Source of the DNA: Bog-756 sp963725395
GTDB lineage: Bacteria; Actinomycetota; Acidimicrobiia; Acidimicrobiales; RAAP-2
Direction of reading: 5' to 3'
Assembly: GCA_963725395.1 (NCBI GenBank)
Contig: CAVRYH010000012.1
Span: forward strand, 124,001 to 188,000
DNA length: 64,000 nucleotides
This document shows, piece by piece, positions 38,237-47,180 of this stretch. The first letter of the stretch is position 1. Every line of letters starts with the position of its first letter. The notes beneath the pieces are model-generated. The model did no database searches. It was not told the DNA's origin and saw only the letters and a list, made by a program, of their open reading frames with translations. Made by a program: the position numbers and the translations under genes.

Positions 38237-39706
38237 ATGAGGCGTCGGTGGCTGGAAGGTTCGGCGGCAGTGATCGCCTGCGCGTTGGCGGCGCTGCTGG
38301 CCCTGTCGGCCGCTCCAGCGGCCGGGGCCGCGGCGCCGCGCGTGACGGTGACCGGGCCGGTCCCCGTCGGCTCCCCCACCTTTAATGGAACCCTCTACGG
38401 AACCAGCTTCCATCTGTCACAGGTCGGCTACGAGAGGTCCGAGTTCTTCATCTCGGGCACCGCCCACTCCTACGTACCCGTGGGACCCCTGGCCAGCAAC
38501 GGTCGGTGGACCGTGAAGTCCGGGGCGAGCGCCCCCTACAAGACCCGGATAGCCGTCTACCGGCCGATCGACCCGCGCCGGTTCAACGGGACGGTCGTGG
38601 TCGAGTGGCTCAATGTCACCGGCGGAACCGACGACAGCCCGGACTGGACGATGGCGCACAACGAGCTGATCCGCGAAGGCTTCGCCTGGGTGGGTGTCTC
38701 CGCCCAGCAGGTCGGTGTCGACGCAGCCAAGTCCACCGATCCCGCGGAGTTCTCGTCCCTGTCGCACCCGGGGGACAGCTTCTCGTACGACATCTTCTCC
38801 CAGGCCGGTCAGGCGGTGCGTGACGACTCGGCGCTGATCCTCGGGGGCCTGAAACCCCGGGCACTGATCGCGGCAGGTGAGTCGCAGTCGGCATTCCGCC
38901 TGATGACCTACATCGACGCGGTGCAACCGGTCACCAAGGTGTACAGCGGGTTCCTCGTCCACAGCCAGTTCGGGACGGGGGCGCCCCTCTCCCAGGCACC
39001 GCAGGCGTCGTATCCGGCGCCGACGCCGACGACGATCCGGAGCGACCTCGGTGTCCCGGTCTTCGAATTCGAGACGGAGACCGACGTGTACGACAGCAAC
39101 CTCACCGACCGTCTGTTCTACGGTAACCCGCGCCTGTTCAGGCTCTGGGAGGTCGCCGGCAGTTCACACTTCGATGATTACGGTCTGGCCATCGGACCGA
39201 CCGACACGGGCAACGGCGAGGACGCCGTGGCCGACCTGGCCGCGATGCAGAATCCGACGAGCACGCCTCCAGGTGGGTTCACTTGCAACCAACCCATCAA
39301 TACCGGTGGCACCCACTGGGCACTCGATGCCGCGGTCTACTGGCTCAACAGGTGGGTGGTGACCGGCACACCGCCGCCCAAGGCCCCCTATCTGAAGACG
39401 ACCCACGATTTTCCGGTCGTCTTCGCCACCGATGCCAACGGGAACGCCCTGGGTGGAGTCCGTTCACCGCAGGTGGACGCACCGGTCGCCGCGCTCGGTG
39501 GGGTGGGGAACAGCCCGGTCTTCTGCACACTCTTTGGGACGACGGCCCCCTTCAGCGCCAACCACCTCGCCCGGATGTACCCCGATCACGCTCGCTTCGT
39601 CACTCGCTGGACCCGGGCGACCGTGAAGGACCTCCTGAAGGGCTACATCGTCCCCCAGGATGCCGAGGACCTGATCAACGCAGCCGTGGGCTCACGGATC
39701 GGCTAG
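38237..39706 (+). CDS. Secreted alpha/beta hydrolase-domain protein (Abhydrolase_10 type)
   Basis: 489 residues from ATG 38237, which has GAGGGGGG upstream. A signal peptide is visible (MRRRWLEGSAAVIACALAALLAL up to AGAAAP). The mature part has RFNGTVVVEWLNVTGGTDDSPDW, the nucleophile region ALIAAGESQSAFRLMTYI (GESQS), and the histidine in WEVAGSSHFDDYG. This matches a large family of exported hydrolases annotated only as alpha/beta hydrolase domain-containing; the substrate is unknown. Confidence 0.85.
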   Translation: MRRRWLEGSAAVIACALAALLALSAAPAAGAAAPRVTVTGPVPVGSPTFNGTLYGTSFHLSQVGYERSEFFISGTAHSYVPVGPLASNGRWTVKSGASAPYKTRIAVYRPIDPRRFNGTVVVEWLNVTGGTDDSPDWTMAHNELIREGFAWVGVSAQQVGVDAAKSTDPAEFSSLSHPGDSFSYDIFSQAGQAVRDDSALILGGLKPRALIAAGESQSAFRLMTYIDAVQPVTKVYSGFLVHSQFGTGAPLSQAPQASYPAPTPTTIRSDLGVPVFEFETETDVYDSNLTDRLFYGNPRLFRLWEVAGSSHFDDYGLAIGPTDTGNGEDAVADLAAMQNPTSTPPGGFTCNQPINTGGTHWALDAAVYWLNRWVVTGTPPPKAPYLKTTHDFPVVFATDANGNALGGVRSPQVDAPVAALGGVGNSPVFCTLFGTTAPFSANHLARMYPDHARFVTRWTRATVKDLLKGYIVPQDAEDLINAAVGSRIG

Positions 39707-39745
39707 TCGAATGATCCGATCAGTTCGACGGAGGGACGGCGCGGG

Positions 39746-41578
39746 TCACGGACCGCTCATGCCCACGACGGGCTGGTTCAGGTGGATGCCCCCGGTGGAG
39801 CCATGGAACTGGGCGTCGCCGAAGGAGAAGATGCCACCGTCGGAGGCCACCAGCCAGTAGCCACCGCCGTCCGGGGTGGCGGCCATGCCCACGACCGGTC
39901 GGTTCAGGTGGATGCCACCGGTGGAGCCGTGGAACTGGGAGTCGCCGAAGGAGAAGATGCCGCCGTCGGAGGCCACCAGCCAGTAGCCACCGCCGTCCGG
40001 TGTGGCGGCCATGCCCACGATCGGCTGGTTGAGGCGCAGGTTGCCGGTGGAGCCGTGGAACTGGGCGTCGCCGAAGGAGAAGATGCCGCCGTCGGAGGCC
40101 ACCAGCCAGTAGCCACCGCCGTCCGGTGTGGCGGCCATGCCCACGATCGGCTGGTTGAGGCGCAGGTTGCCGGTGGAGCCGTGGAACTGGGCGTCGCCGA
40201 AGGAGAAGACGCCGCCGTCGGAGGCCACCAGCCAGTAGCCACCGCCGTCCGGTGTGGCGGCCATGCCCACGACCGGTTGGTTCAGGTGGATACCACCGGT
40301 GGAGCCGTGGAACTGGGCATCACCGAAGGCGAATACACCGCCGTCACGGGCCACTGTCCAATAGCCACCGCCGTCGGCGGTGGAGGCCATGCCCACGACG
40401 GGTTGGTTGATGTGGATGGCCCCGGTCGACCCGCAGAACGGGAGGTTCCCGAAGTCGAAGATGCCGCCGTCACTGGCGGTGATCCGGTAGCCGACCGGCG
40501 CGCCCGCCGGGGGCGAGCAGGGCACCTCCAGGTCGTTGCTGAGGTCGACGGGCGCCACGAACAACCGCCTGACGGCGTTGCAGGGAGCGGCGTAGTTGGT
40601 GCACGACTCGTTCCATGCGGCATAGCCCAACCACCAATTGCCGACGGCGTCCTGGAAGAGCGACCCCCCTCCCGGGCCGTAGACGGTCCCGTAGGTGGTG
40701 AGGAACGGTCCCGACGGTTGGCTACACGGACCTTCGGGACCCGAACAGTTGGTGATCGCCTCGTTGTAGGTGGTGGACTCGTAGTTGCCCCCCGAGAAGA
40801 GCAACTGGTAGGTACCGGAGGCGTAGACCATCTGAGGATCATCGGTCGTGGTCTCCCACGGCAGCGCGGCCTGGTCGACGGTCAACAGCACCGTCGGTGT
40901 CCCGGCGAAGCCGGTGCCGGCGTTGTCGAGCCGGACCGACCAGACCTGGGACGGTGCCGACGAGGAGCCGTCATTGGACTTCCAGATCAGGTAGGCCGCG
41001 CCCGTCGCCGGATCGACGAAGGGACTCGGGTCGAGCACTCCTCCGGCGGGACAGTAGTACCCCCCAGACGAGGTGTCGGTGAACTGCGGGGTCGGTCTCA
41101 GAGACGCCGTGGTGGCCACCGACAGACAGGAGTAGCCCGATGCCTCGGCGTGGCCGGCCGCCGCCGCGTCGTACCACATGACCCAGTGGCCGCCGTAGTT
41201 GAAGACGCCCGGGGAGGTCTGCGTATCGGGTTGCTCCCAGCCCGGGGGGCTCGGGAGCGCCGTCGACCCGTAGGTGGTGCCGGTGTAGGAACGCCAACCG
41301 GAGCTGGGGTTGCCGCTGGTGTCGACGAGGGCCTGGATGTAGTTCCCGAGCGGGGTGCCCGTCGTGAAGGCGTAGTAGGTGCCGGCGGAGTAGACGACGT
41401 CGGGATCGCCGGCATCCCCCGCGTACGCCGGAGTCTCGCTGGCGGCTATGGACACGTGGCTGCTCGGGTGAGCCGGTGACGGGTCCGCTCCGGCCTGCGG
41501 GACTGTGGTCACCGCGCTAATCGCCAGGACCACACCGGCGAGGACGGCGCCGTATTTGGACTCGATCGGTGATCCCAT
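39746..41578 (-). CDS. Secreted GH43-like protein with C-terminal GYWLVASDGG repeats
   Basis: 610 residues: a signal peptide (about 1-32), a catalytic-like domain resembling five-bladed GH43 arabinanase/xylosidase enzymes (GDPDVVYSAGTYYAFTTG; GGVLDPSPFVDPATGAAYLIW; TTDDPQMVYASGTY), then six 42-residue repeats from about residue 362 to the end. Aspartates in DPDV and LDPSPF fit the family's base and pKa residues; the general acid glutamate is not certain. The repeats resemble those of other acidimicrobial and Frankia exported proteins and are likely a cell-wall or carbohydrate-binding tail. Start ATG 41578 with GAAGGGAG upstream. Confidence 0.85.
   Translation of the reverse strand: MGSPIESKYGAVLAGVVLAISAVTTVPQAGADPSPAHPSSHVSIAASETPAYAGDAGDPDVVYSAGTYYAFTTGTPLGNYIQALVDTSGNPSSGWRSYTGTTYGSTALPSPPGWEQPDTQTSPGVFNYGGHWVMWYDAAAAGHAEASGYSCLSVATTASLRPTPQFTDTSSGGYYCPAGGVLDPSPFVDPATGAAYLIWKSNDGSSSAPSQVWSVRLDNAGTGFAGTPTVLLTVDQAALPWETTTDDPQMVYASGTYQLLFSGGNYESTTYNEAITNCSGPEGPCSQPSGPFLTTYGTVYGPGGGSLFQDAVGNWWLGYAAWNESCTNYAAPCNAVRRLFVAPVDLSNDLEVPCSPPAGAPVGYRITASDGGIFDFGNLPFCGSTGAIHINQPVVGMASTADGGGYWTVARDGGVFAFGDAQFHGSTGGIHLNQPVVGMAATPDGGGYWLVASDGGVFSFGDAQFHGSTGNLRLNQPIVGMAATPDGGGYWLVASDGGIFSFGDAQFHGSTGNLRLNQPIVGMAATPDGGGYWLVASDGGIFSFGDSQFHGSTGGIHLNRPVVGMAATPDGGGYWLVASDGGIFSFGDAQFHGSTGGIHLNQPVVGMSGP
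39752..40497 (-). repeat. Six in-frame tandem repeats of 126 bases
   Basis: Units recur every 126 bases (equivalent positions at 40388, 40262, 40136, 40010) and encode 42 residues with core GYWLVASDGGIFSFGDAQFH followed by GSTG. The outermost upstream unit has diverged most; inner units are nearly identical in DNA, pointing to recent duplication or gene conversion. Confidence 0.9.
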
Positions 41579-41792
41579 GGGTCTCCCTTCAGCGGGCGGA
41601 GGGCGCCCCGCCCGGGCCCCCCGGCCCTCACGATCCGGCCGCCGCGATCGTAGCCACCACCGGAGTGGAGGAAGGATGATCCCGGGGTCGGCGCGGGTCC
41701 GGCGCCGCGCGCCGGATCGGCGAGCCGGCCCGCGGGCTCTCGCTCCGGGCCGGCATCCGGGTCGTCATACGCGGGACAACGGGGCCTCCCGT

Positions 41793-42584
41793 CTACTCAC
41801 CGGCCAGGAGCCGCCCTCGGAACGCGGCCAGCGCCAACGTCATGCTCACGAGGCCGATGCCGGCCAGCGCGCCCAACCCGGCCAGGAGGCTCCCGGCATC
41901 CCACCCCGAGGTGATGAGGCTCCGCAGCGCCCCGAGGAGGTAGGTGATGGGGTTGTAGGTGGCGATGGTCGAGAACCATCCGGTGAGCGCCTGCTTGGGG
42001 ACGACGGCGTCGGTCAGGAAGAACAGGGGGAAGAAGACCACGAAACAGGCATTGACGGCGGCGGGGTTCCCCGTCTTGAGGGCCACGGCGTAGGGAAATC
42101 CGGTGAAGGCGAGACCCCACAGCGCCGAGAATCCCACGAATACCAGGACCCCGCCGGCCCCGGTGGCGAATCTCACACCCACCCCGTAGCCGATCGCCAG
42201 TACCGGCAGACACAGCACCATGATGACGACGACGTCTGCGGCCATGAGTCCGAGCAACAGGGCGACACGCCGGACCGGGGTCATGCAGAGCCGGTCGAAG
42301 TAGCCACCCTGGATGTCGGTGACGAGCGTCGGCGCGCGGGACATTCCGGTCACCGCGAATGCGATCGCCATGGGGATGAGGAATGCCTTGTAGTCGAGTC
42401 CGCTCTCCTGACGGGCCACGTTCTCGAGGGCCCCGAGGTTCACCGTGTAGAAGAACGCCGGGACGAAGACGGCCGGAATCACTGACGCCGGTTCGCGCAG
42501 CACCTGGCGAAGCGCGCGACCGGCGACCGAGGCGACGTCCCTCGAGAATCCGGCCTCCCGGCCCGCGATGGCAGCGCCGGTCAT
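41793..42584 (-). CDS. ABC-2 type export permease (DrrB-like)
   Basis: Membrane subunit of an ABC exporter, 263 residues with six predicted helices. The ABC-2 signature region TYNPITYLLGALRSLI lies near the C-terminal third. Its ATG overlaps the stop of the ATPase gene, so the subunits are coupled. Likely exports a drug or lipid with the DrrA-like ATPase; a TetR regulator is divergent. The 214 bases upstream towards 41579 hold no recognised feature. Confidence 0.9.
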   Translation of the reverse strand: MTGAAIAGREAGFSRDVASVAGRALRQVLREPASVIPAVFVPAFFYTVNLGALENVARQESGLDYKAFLIPMAIAFAVTGMSRAPTLVTDIQGGYFDRLCMTPVRRVALLLGLMAADVVVIMVLCLPVLAIGYGVGVRFATGAGGVLVFVGFSALWGLAFTGFPYAVALKTGNPAAVNACFVVFFPLFFLTDAVVPKQALTGWFSTIATYNPITYLLGALRSLITSGWDAGSLLAGLGALAGIGLVSMTLALAAFRGRLLAGE

Positions 42585-43573
42585 GACCGGACCGCCTTGA
42601 TGTGGGCCCCGGTCAGGTCCTCGAAGACGTCATCCAGGGTCGGTGTCCGCATGGTCAGGTTCTTCACCGTGAGTCGGCACGTTCCGAGAGAGAGGGCGAC
42701 CGGACTCAACACGGCCGGGCCGTCGAGGGTGCTGATGGCGATCCGGCCTTCCTCGACGGACACGGTGTCGACGCCGGGCAGGCTCTGCAGCCTGGCCAGG
42801 GCGGCCGGGTCGTCTCCTGCGACCTCGGCCACGATCACATCCCGTCCGATCGAGCGTTTCAACTCCCCGGGAGATCCTTCAGCCACCAGATGGCCCTGCG
42901 AGATGATCCCCACCCGGTCGGCCAGGGCGTCCGCCTCCTCGAGATACTGGGTGGTCAGAAAGATGGTCATCCCGAGTTCGGCATTGAGCCTGCGGACCTC
43001 GGTCCACACGCTGGCCCGACTGGCCGGATCGAGGCCGGTGGTCGGTTCGTCGAGGAAGAGGACCCGGGGGTTGTGGATGAGGGCGGCGGCCAGATCGACC
43101 CGACGCTTCATTCCTCCCGAGTAGGTCCCGATGCGCCGGTCGATCGCGTGTCCGATGTCCACGAGGTCCAACACCTCGGCGAGTCGCCGCTCGATCTCGG
43201 CCGGTCGCAGCCCGTACAGGCGGCCCTGCAGCACGAGCAGCTCACGACCCGATTGACGGTCGTCGAGTGCCGCGTCCTGGAGGGCAGCGCCGATCCGGAC
43301 CCGGACCTCGGACGGATGCTCCACGACGTCGTGGCCGGCAACGGTCGCTGTCCCTTCGCTCGGTCGGAGCAGCGTGCACAGCATGCGCACCAGGCTCGAC
43401 TTCCCGGCGCCGTTCGGTCCGAGAAAGCCATAGATCTCACCCTCCCGGATCGCCAGATCGACGCCGTCCACAGCGACCTTGGCTCCGAACCGCCGGACCA
43501 GGCCTCTCGTGCTGATGGCCGGCGACAAGGCTGGGGGACGGGAGCCTCTCACATACTTACTCGTATCCACCAT
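42581..43573 (-). CDS. Daunorubicin-resistance type ABC transporter ATPase (DrrA family)
   Basis: 330 residues. Walker A is FLGPNGAGKSSLVRML, the ABC signature GTYSGGMKRRVDLAAAL, and Walker B RVLFLDEPTTGLDP. The C-terminal 90 residues form the DrrA regulatory domain (LTMRTPTLDDVFEDLTG). ATG start at 43573 lies within a palindrome that is a likely TetR operator. Forms an operon with the permease. Confidence 0.93.
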   Translation of the reverse strand: MVDTSKYVRGSRPPALSPAISTRGLVRRFGAKVAVDGVDLAIREGEIYGFLGPNGAGKSSLVRMLCTLLRPSEGTATVAGHDVVEHPSEVRVRIGAALQDAALDDRQSGRELLVLQGRLYGLRPAEIERRLAEVLDLVDIGHAIDRRIGTYSGGMKRRVDLAAALIHNPRVLFLDEPTTGLDPASRASVWTEVRRLNAELGMTIFLTTQYLEEADALADRVGIISQGHLVAEGSPGELKRSIGRDVIVAEVAGDDPAALARLQSLPGVDTVSVEEGRIAISTLDGPAVLSPVALSLGTCRLTVKNLTMRTPTLDDVFEDLTGAHIKAVRS

Positions 43574-43595
43574 ACTGGTGAGTATATTCTATACT
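43572..43595. promoter_or_regulatory. Inverted repeat and -10-like box between drrA-like and tetR genes
   Basis: ATACT-GGTG-AGTAT (43572-43585) is a perfect inverted repeat overlapping the ATPase start codon. TATACT (43590-43595) 13 bases before the TetR ATG would be a -10 box for a nearly leaderless tetR message. Only 35 bases separate the two start codons, so a regulator bound here could cover both. Confidence 0.45.
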
Positions 43596-43608
43596 TCCCG
43601 GTAGTCAA

Positions 43609-44235
43609 ATGAGTTCCACCCTCGAGCCCCTCACGCCCGACCGGCGCCGGCAGCAGACCAGGGACCACCTGCTGGCCGCCGCCGGGCAGGTGTTCGCCGA
43701 ACGGGGGTTCCACGGGGCGACGCTCGACGCCGTGGCCGCCGCCGCCGGGTTCAGCAAAGGTGCCGTCTACTCCAATTTCAAGAACAAAGAGGACCTCTTC
43801 CTCGCGCTCCTGGAAACCGGCTACTCGAGGGAGCTGGACTCGTTGCGGGCCACCTTGGACGCCTCGGAGGTGCCTGCCGAGGCCCGCCTCACCGACTTCC
43901 TCCCGCTCATCGTCGAAGGGGAGACCCAGCTGCTGCCACCGAGGATCTGGTCGGTCCTGTACATGGAGTTCGCCCTTTTCGCCATGCGTAATCCTGTGGC
44001 ACGAGAAAGGCTCGCCGAGATCGACGACGCCAATATCTCCGCGGTCGCCGAGCTCATCTCCGAAGGCACCGCGGGTCAAAAGGACCCAGGGGCAATCAAG
44101 CGGGAGGCCCGGATCGTCGAGGGACTCTTCCGGGGCATCTCACTCATGAGGGTCCTCGACCCCGAGGCCGTGGACGAGGCGCTCCTGGAGACGGCACTCT
44201 CGTTCGTCACGAGGGCGCTGACCTCCGACGGCTGA
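43609..44235 (+). CDS. TetR/AcrR family transcriptional regulator
   Basis: 208 residues. The N-terminal helix-turn-helix reads TRDHLLAAAGQVFAERGFHGATLDAVAAAAG then FSKGAVYSNFKNKEDLF. The C-terminal ligand domain is generic. Divergent from the DrrA-like exporter and only 35 bases away, so it very likely represses it and itself. Confidence 0.92.
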   Translation: MSSTLEPLTPDRRRQQTRDHLLAAAGQVFAERGFHGATLDAVAAAAGFSKGAVYSNFKNKEDLFLALLETGYSRELDSLRATLDASEVPAEARLTDFLPLIVEGETQLLPPRIWSVLYMEFALFAMRNPVARERLAEIDDANISAVAELISEGTAGQKDPGAIKREARIVEGLFRGISLMRVLDPEAVDEALLETALSFVTRALTSDG

Positions 44236-44327
44236 CGTCCTCCCAACCGTCTCTTGATGACGGGTCGGCCAGACTCACCGCGGCCGGGATCCGACGGCCG
44301 GCATCCCCGCCGAACCGCCCCGCGGCT

Positions 44328-44534
44328 TCAACCGAGGTAGCGCTGGCGCAGCACCACCACGACCGTCACCACGGCCAGACAGAACAGCGCCTTCCATGGG
44401 AGCCGTCGTTCGGAGGCGGAGATCGGTGGCCAACACTCTTGCCCCGACCCCGAGATGCCCGACGGGTGGGGCTGGACCGGATCGGGGGTGCCGGCCGCGG
44501 CACCATCGGCCATGGCGGCCGATGCTGAGACCAC
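44328..44534 (-). CDS. Possible small single-span membrane protein
   Basis: 68 residues, ending with a clear hydrophobic helix and positive tail (LPWKALFCLAVVTVVVVLRQRYLG). The N-terminal half is low-complexity. No family recognised and no strong ribosome site; the membrane anchor is the only support. The rest of the 44236-44778 gap shows no gene. Confidence 0.3.
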   Translation of the reverse strand: MVSASAAMADGAAAGTPDPVQPHPSGISGSGQECWPPISASERRLPWKALFCLAVVTVVVVLRQRYLG

Positions 44535-44778
44535 CGGAGAGGGCTGAGCACTCCACCGGCTGCTTTCTCACGAATCGGACCCTCCGCGGTCGTTTCTGGC
44601 CGAGAGTCCGGCGGTCCCGACACGACGTCGGGGAACCAGGCATGCACCATGTCCGTCGAATCCCCGGGGGGACCACTTGAGTCCAGCTCAGAGCCCAGGC
44701 ACCGGCCCGGCGCTGCCCGTGGCTTCCGACCGCCGGCCGGGTGGGGCTCCGGCAACCGCATCGGGCTACATTGCGCCC

Positions 44779-45522
44779 ATGGGTGACCTGAGCGCAGTCG
44801 AGACGGTTCGTGCCACGGCCGATCCGATCCACGACCTCGGAACGACGATCTACATGAGCCCCGAGACCATCGCCCGGGCGGACGGATGGGGGTGGACCAA
44901 CCCGTTCGCGTTCTACTTCGCCGGACGTGGCGGGGTACTCGGCTCCCGGGACGCCGCTGTGGTGGTGGCGGCCATGGGGTACTTCAATCCCGAGGTCGTG
45001 GCCGCGCTCTACGCCGAGGGGATCGCAACCACCGGGCCCGAGGGCGCGGCCGACCGCATGCTGGAGGCCACCGCGGCGTGGGGCAGGGACCACCTCGGAG
45101 GGGTCACGGACCTGCCGGCCTTTGTGAAGATCGCCGACCGGCTGGTCGACGGCGCCGAGGGTTCCGGACTGATCCTCTTCGCCGGGTGGCGGGCCCAGAC
45201 ACGGGCGGAGGACACCGAGGGCCGGGCGGCCCAGCTCCTCCAGATCCTTCGGGAGTGGCGCGGCGGCGCGCACCTGGTGGCCACCACCGCAGTCGGGCTT
45301 TCGCCCCTCGAGGCGATCCTCACCAACGAAGGCGTGGGTCAGGCCAAGTTCCTCGGCTGGCGGGAGCCGTTCCCGGACTGCACCAGGATCGTGGCCCGGC
45401 ACGCCGAGGCCGAGACGATCACCGACGAACTGTGCTGCCGCGAGATCGAGCGGCTCCTCTCACCGGCGGAGCGCCGGACGTTCACCGACGTGGTGTCCGC
45501 CGCTGCCGCCGCCGTCGGTTGA
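44779..45522 (+). CDS. SCO6745-like actinobacterial protein
   Basis: 247 residues from ATG 44779. Matches a mainly helical actinobacterial family annotated SCO6745/SalK-like: IYMSPETIARADGWGWTNPFAFYFAGRGGVLG, then AGWRAQTRAEDTEGRAAQLLQILREWRGGAHL. These proteins have no established activity. The frame is open another 34 residues upstream, without family character. Confidence 0.75.
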   Translation: MGDLSAVETVRATADPIHDLGTTIYMSPETIARADGWGWTNPFAFYFAGRGGVLGSRDAAVVVAAMGYFNPEVVAALYAEGIATTGPEGAADRMLEATAAWGRDHLGGVTDLPAFVKIADRLVDGAEGSGLILFAGWRAQTRAEDTEGRAAQLLQILREWRGGAHLVATTAVGLSPLEAILTNEGVGQAKFLGWREPFPDCTRIVARHAEAETITDELCCREIERLLSPAERRTFTDVVSAAAAAVG

Positions 45523-45640
45523 TCGCCGTCTGCGCCGGGCGCCCCGATGGGCCCGCGCTGCCGCGACTGCAAGGCCGCGCCCGGCCGGCCAGAGGTCGGG
45601 ACGCCTTGCCACCTCCGGGCCAGATCAGGTAAGAAACAGG

Positions 45641-45841
45641 ATGCCGGATCGCGACGTGGCCGACCAGAGATGCCGCTGGGAGATGTTCGCCGCTGGCGAA
45701 TGGCAGAGGTGCAGCAAGCCCCGGCGGCACGACGGCGCCCACCAGATCGGCACGGTGACCATCGGGACGCGTGCGCTCATCCGGTTGAGGATGCAACGCC
45801 AACCGGGCGTGAGGCGGGCGAAGGATCGTCCTCAGCGCTGA
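45641..45841 (+). CDS. Small Cys/His-containing hypothetical protein
   Basis: 66 residues with RCRWEMFAAGEWQRCSKPRRHDGAHQIG: two cysteines followed by a HDGAH pair. This Cys-Cys-His-His spacing is common in short actinobacterial proteins and could bind zinc. No family name known. GTAAGAAACAGGA precedes the start; weak. Confidence 0.4.
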   Translation: MPDRDVADQRCRWEMFAAGEWQRCSKPRRHDGAHQIGTVTIGTRALIRLRMQRQPGVRRAKDRPQR

Positions 45842-45877
45842 AAGGGCCGCCTCGGTGAGCACGAGCGTCCGCTGGCG

Positions 45878-46910
45878 TCACGCCTGCCCGAACCCCACCG
45901 GCCTCAGACGGAATCCCTGCTCGCGGAACAAGCGGAGGCAGGAATCGACCACCTCGGGCCGGTAGCAACGACGCTTGTTCTCGATCTCGGTGAGGGCCGC
46001 CTCGGTCCCGATGGCGGGACGATAGAGGCGGAACGAGGACATCGCCGAGACGACATCGGCCACGGCGATGATCTGGGCACCCAACAGGATCTCGTCTCCG
46101 CTCAGTCCACGCGGGTACCCCGAACCGTCCATCCGTTCGTGGTGCTGGCGGATCATGTCAGCGACGGGCCATGGGAAACTGATGCCCGACACGATCTGGG
46201 CCCCCGCCTCCGGATGGAGCTTGACCTTCTCGAATTCTGCGCTGGTCAACCCGCCGGGGCGGGAGAGCATACCCGAGGATTCGGCTATCTCCCCGATGTC
46301 GTGGAAGGTGGCGGCCACCCCGATCCCCCGCACCGTGTCGCTGCTCAGTCCCAGGTCCCGGGCGATGGCCGTGGCGATGTCGGTGACCTGCTGCTGGTGG
46401 CCTGCGATGAACGGGTCGTAGCCCTCGATGACCCTGGTGACGGCCTCGCTTCCCTCGTCGAGGCTCATGCGGAACCTGGAACGGAACCGGTCGCGTTCGG
46501 TCACCTCCCTCCCCTTCATGACGATCCCGGTCACGTGGGCCAGCCGGAGCCGGTTCGACGTCTCCACCTCGAACGTCCTGATCTCACCGTCGGCTGAGGC
46601 GAAGTGGATGGAATCGGCCACGACCGTGTCGGGGAACTGCAGGACCAGCGCGTGGTGCACGAGGACCCGCTCGAGGTCACCTGTCACCACGTGACGGAAG
46701 ACGCTGCACCCCGAGCGCGTCCTCCTGGGAGAGGCCGAATGCGCTCAACGCCGCGGTATTGGCGAAGACGATCAGCCCCTCGTCGTCGATCACGATGACG
46801 AAGGAGTGTTGCGTGCAACCACCCTCCGCCCCGAACCCGAGCTCGGACGGATCCGTGTCACCGATCGTTGCCGCGGAACCGCCACCGCCTTGCCCGTCGC
46901 TTCTGTCCAT
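45878..46910 (-). pseudogene. PAS plus HD-GYP phosphodiesterase, split by a frameshift
   Basis: ATG at 46910 with GGAGAGGGAGG upstream opens a PAS domain (HSFVIVIDDEGLIVFANTAALSAFGL). Near 46709 one extra base breaks the frame: it ends in LGVQRLPSRGDR-stop, whereas the neighbouring frame continues VFRHVVTGDLERVLVHH, the rest of the PAS fold. The HD-GYP half (45878-46500) is intact: HDIGEIAESSG and HHERMDGSGYPRGL carry the metal-binding HD and GYP residues. Intact, it would be a cyclic-di-GMP phosphodiesterase of about 343 residues. If translation restarts at GTG/ATG near 46690, a 270-residue HD-GYP protein would remain. Confidence 0.8.
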
Positions 46911-47180
46911 GGCCGCCTCCCTCTCCTTCAGACCGTGAGGACGATCTCCGTAGACATCGACAGGATCGGTGCCGGCGAGGAGTGGGAGGCACCCTATTCG
47001 TGCCGGAGCGTGCACCTCCGCCCTGCACGCTGCGATAGTGGGCTCCGGGCGATACCGGCGACCACGGGCGGCATGAGGGCCTACGCTGGAGTCGGTGAGC
47101 ATGGCCGTCTCCCCCCAAAGCGCCAGCTTGGGCACGCGGCCCAGCTCGGAGGCCATTCCGGCCCTGGCGGGACCGGGGCG

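Noticed and set aside
39752..40497. Possible CRISPR array because of regular 126-base spacing
   Set aside because: The whole unit is repeated, with no unique spacers, and it is protein-coding in frame.
39782..41479. Long repeat-containing frame on the + strand opposite the GH43-like gene
   Set aside because: The repeats are the reverse complement of the real in-frame repeats; the opposite strand has the signal peptide and enzyme-like domain.
44275..45402. 375-codon minus-strand frame opposite the SCO6745-like gene
   Set aside because: Arginine/proline/glycine-rich shadow; the + strand frame matches a known family.
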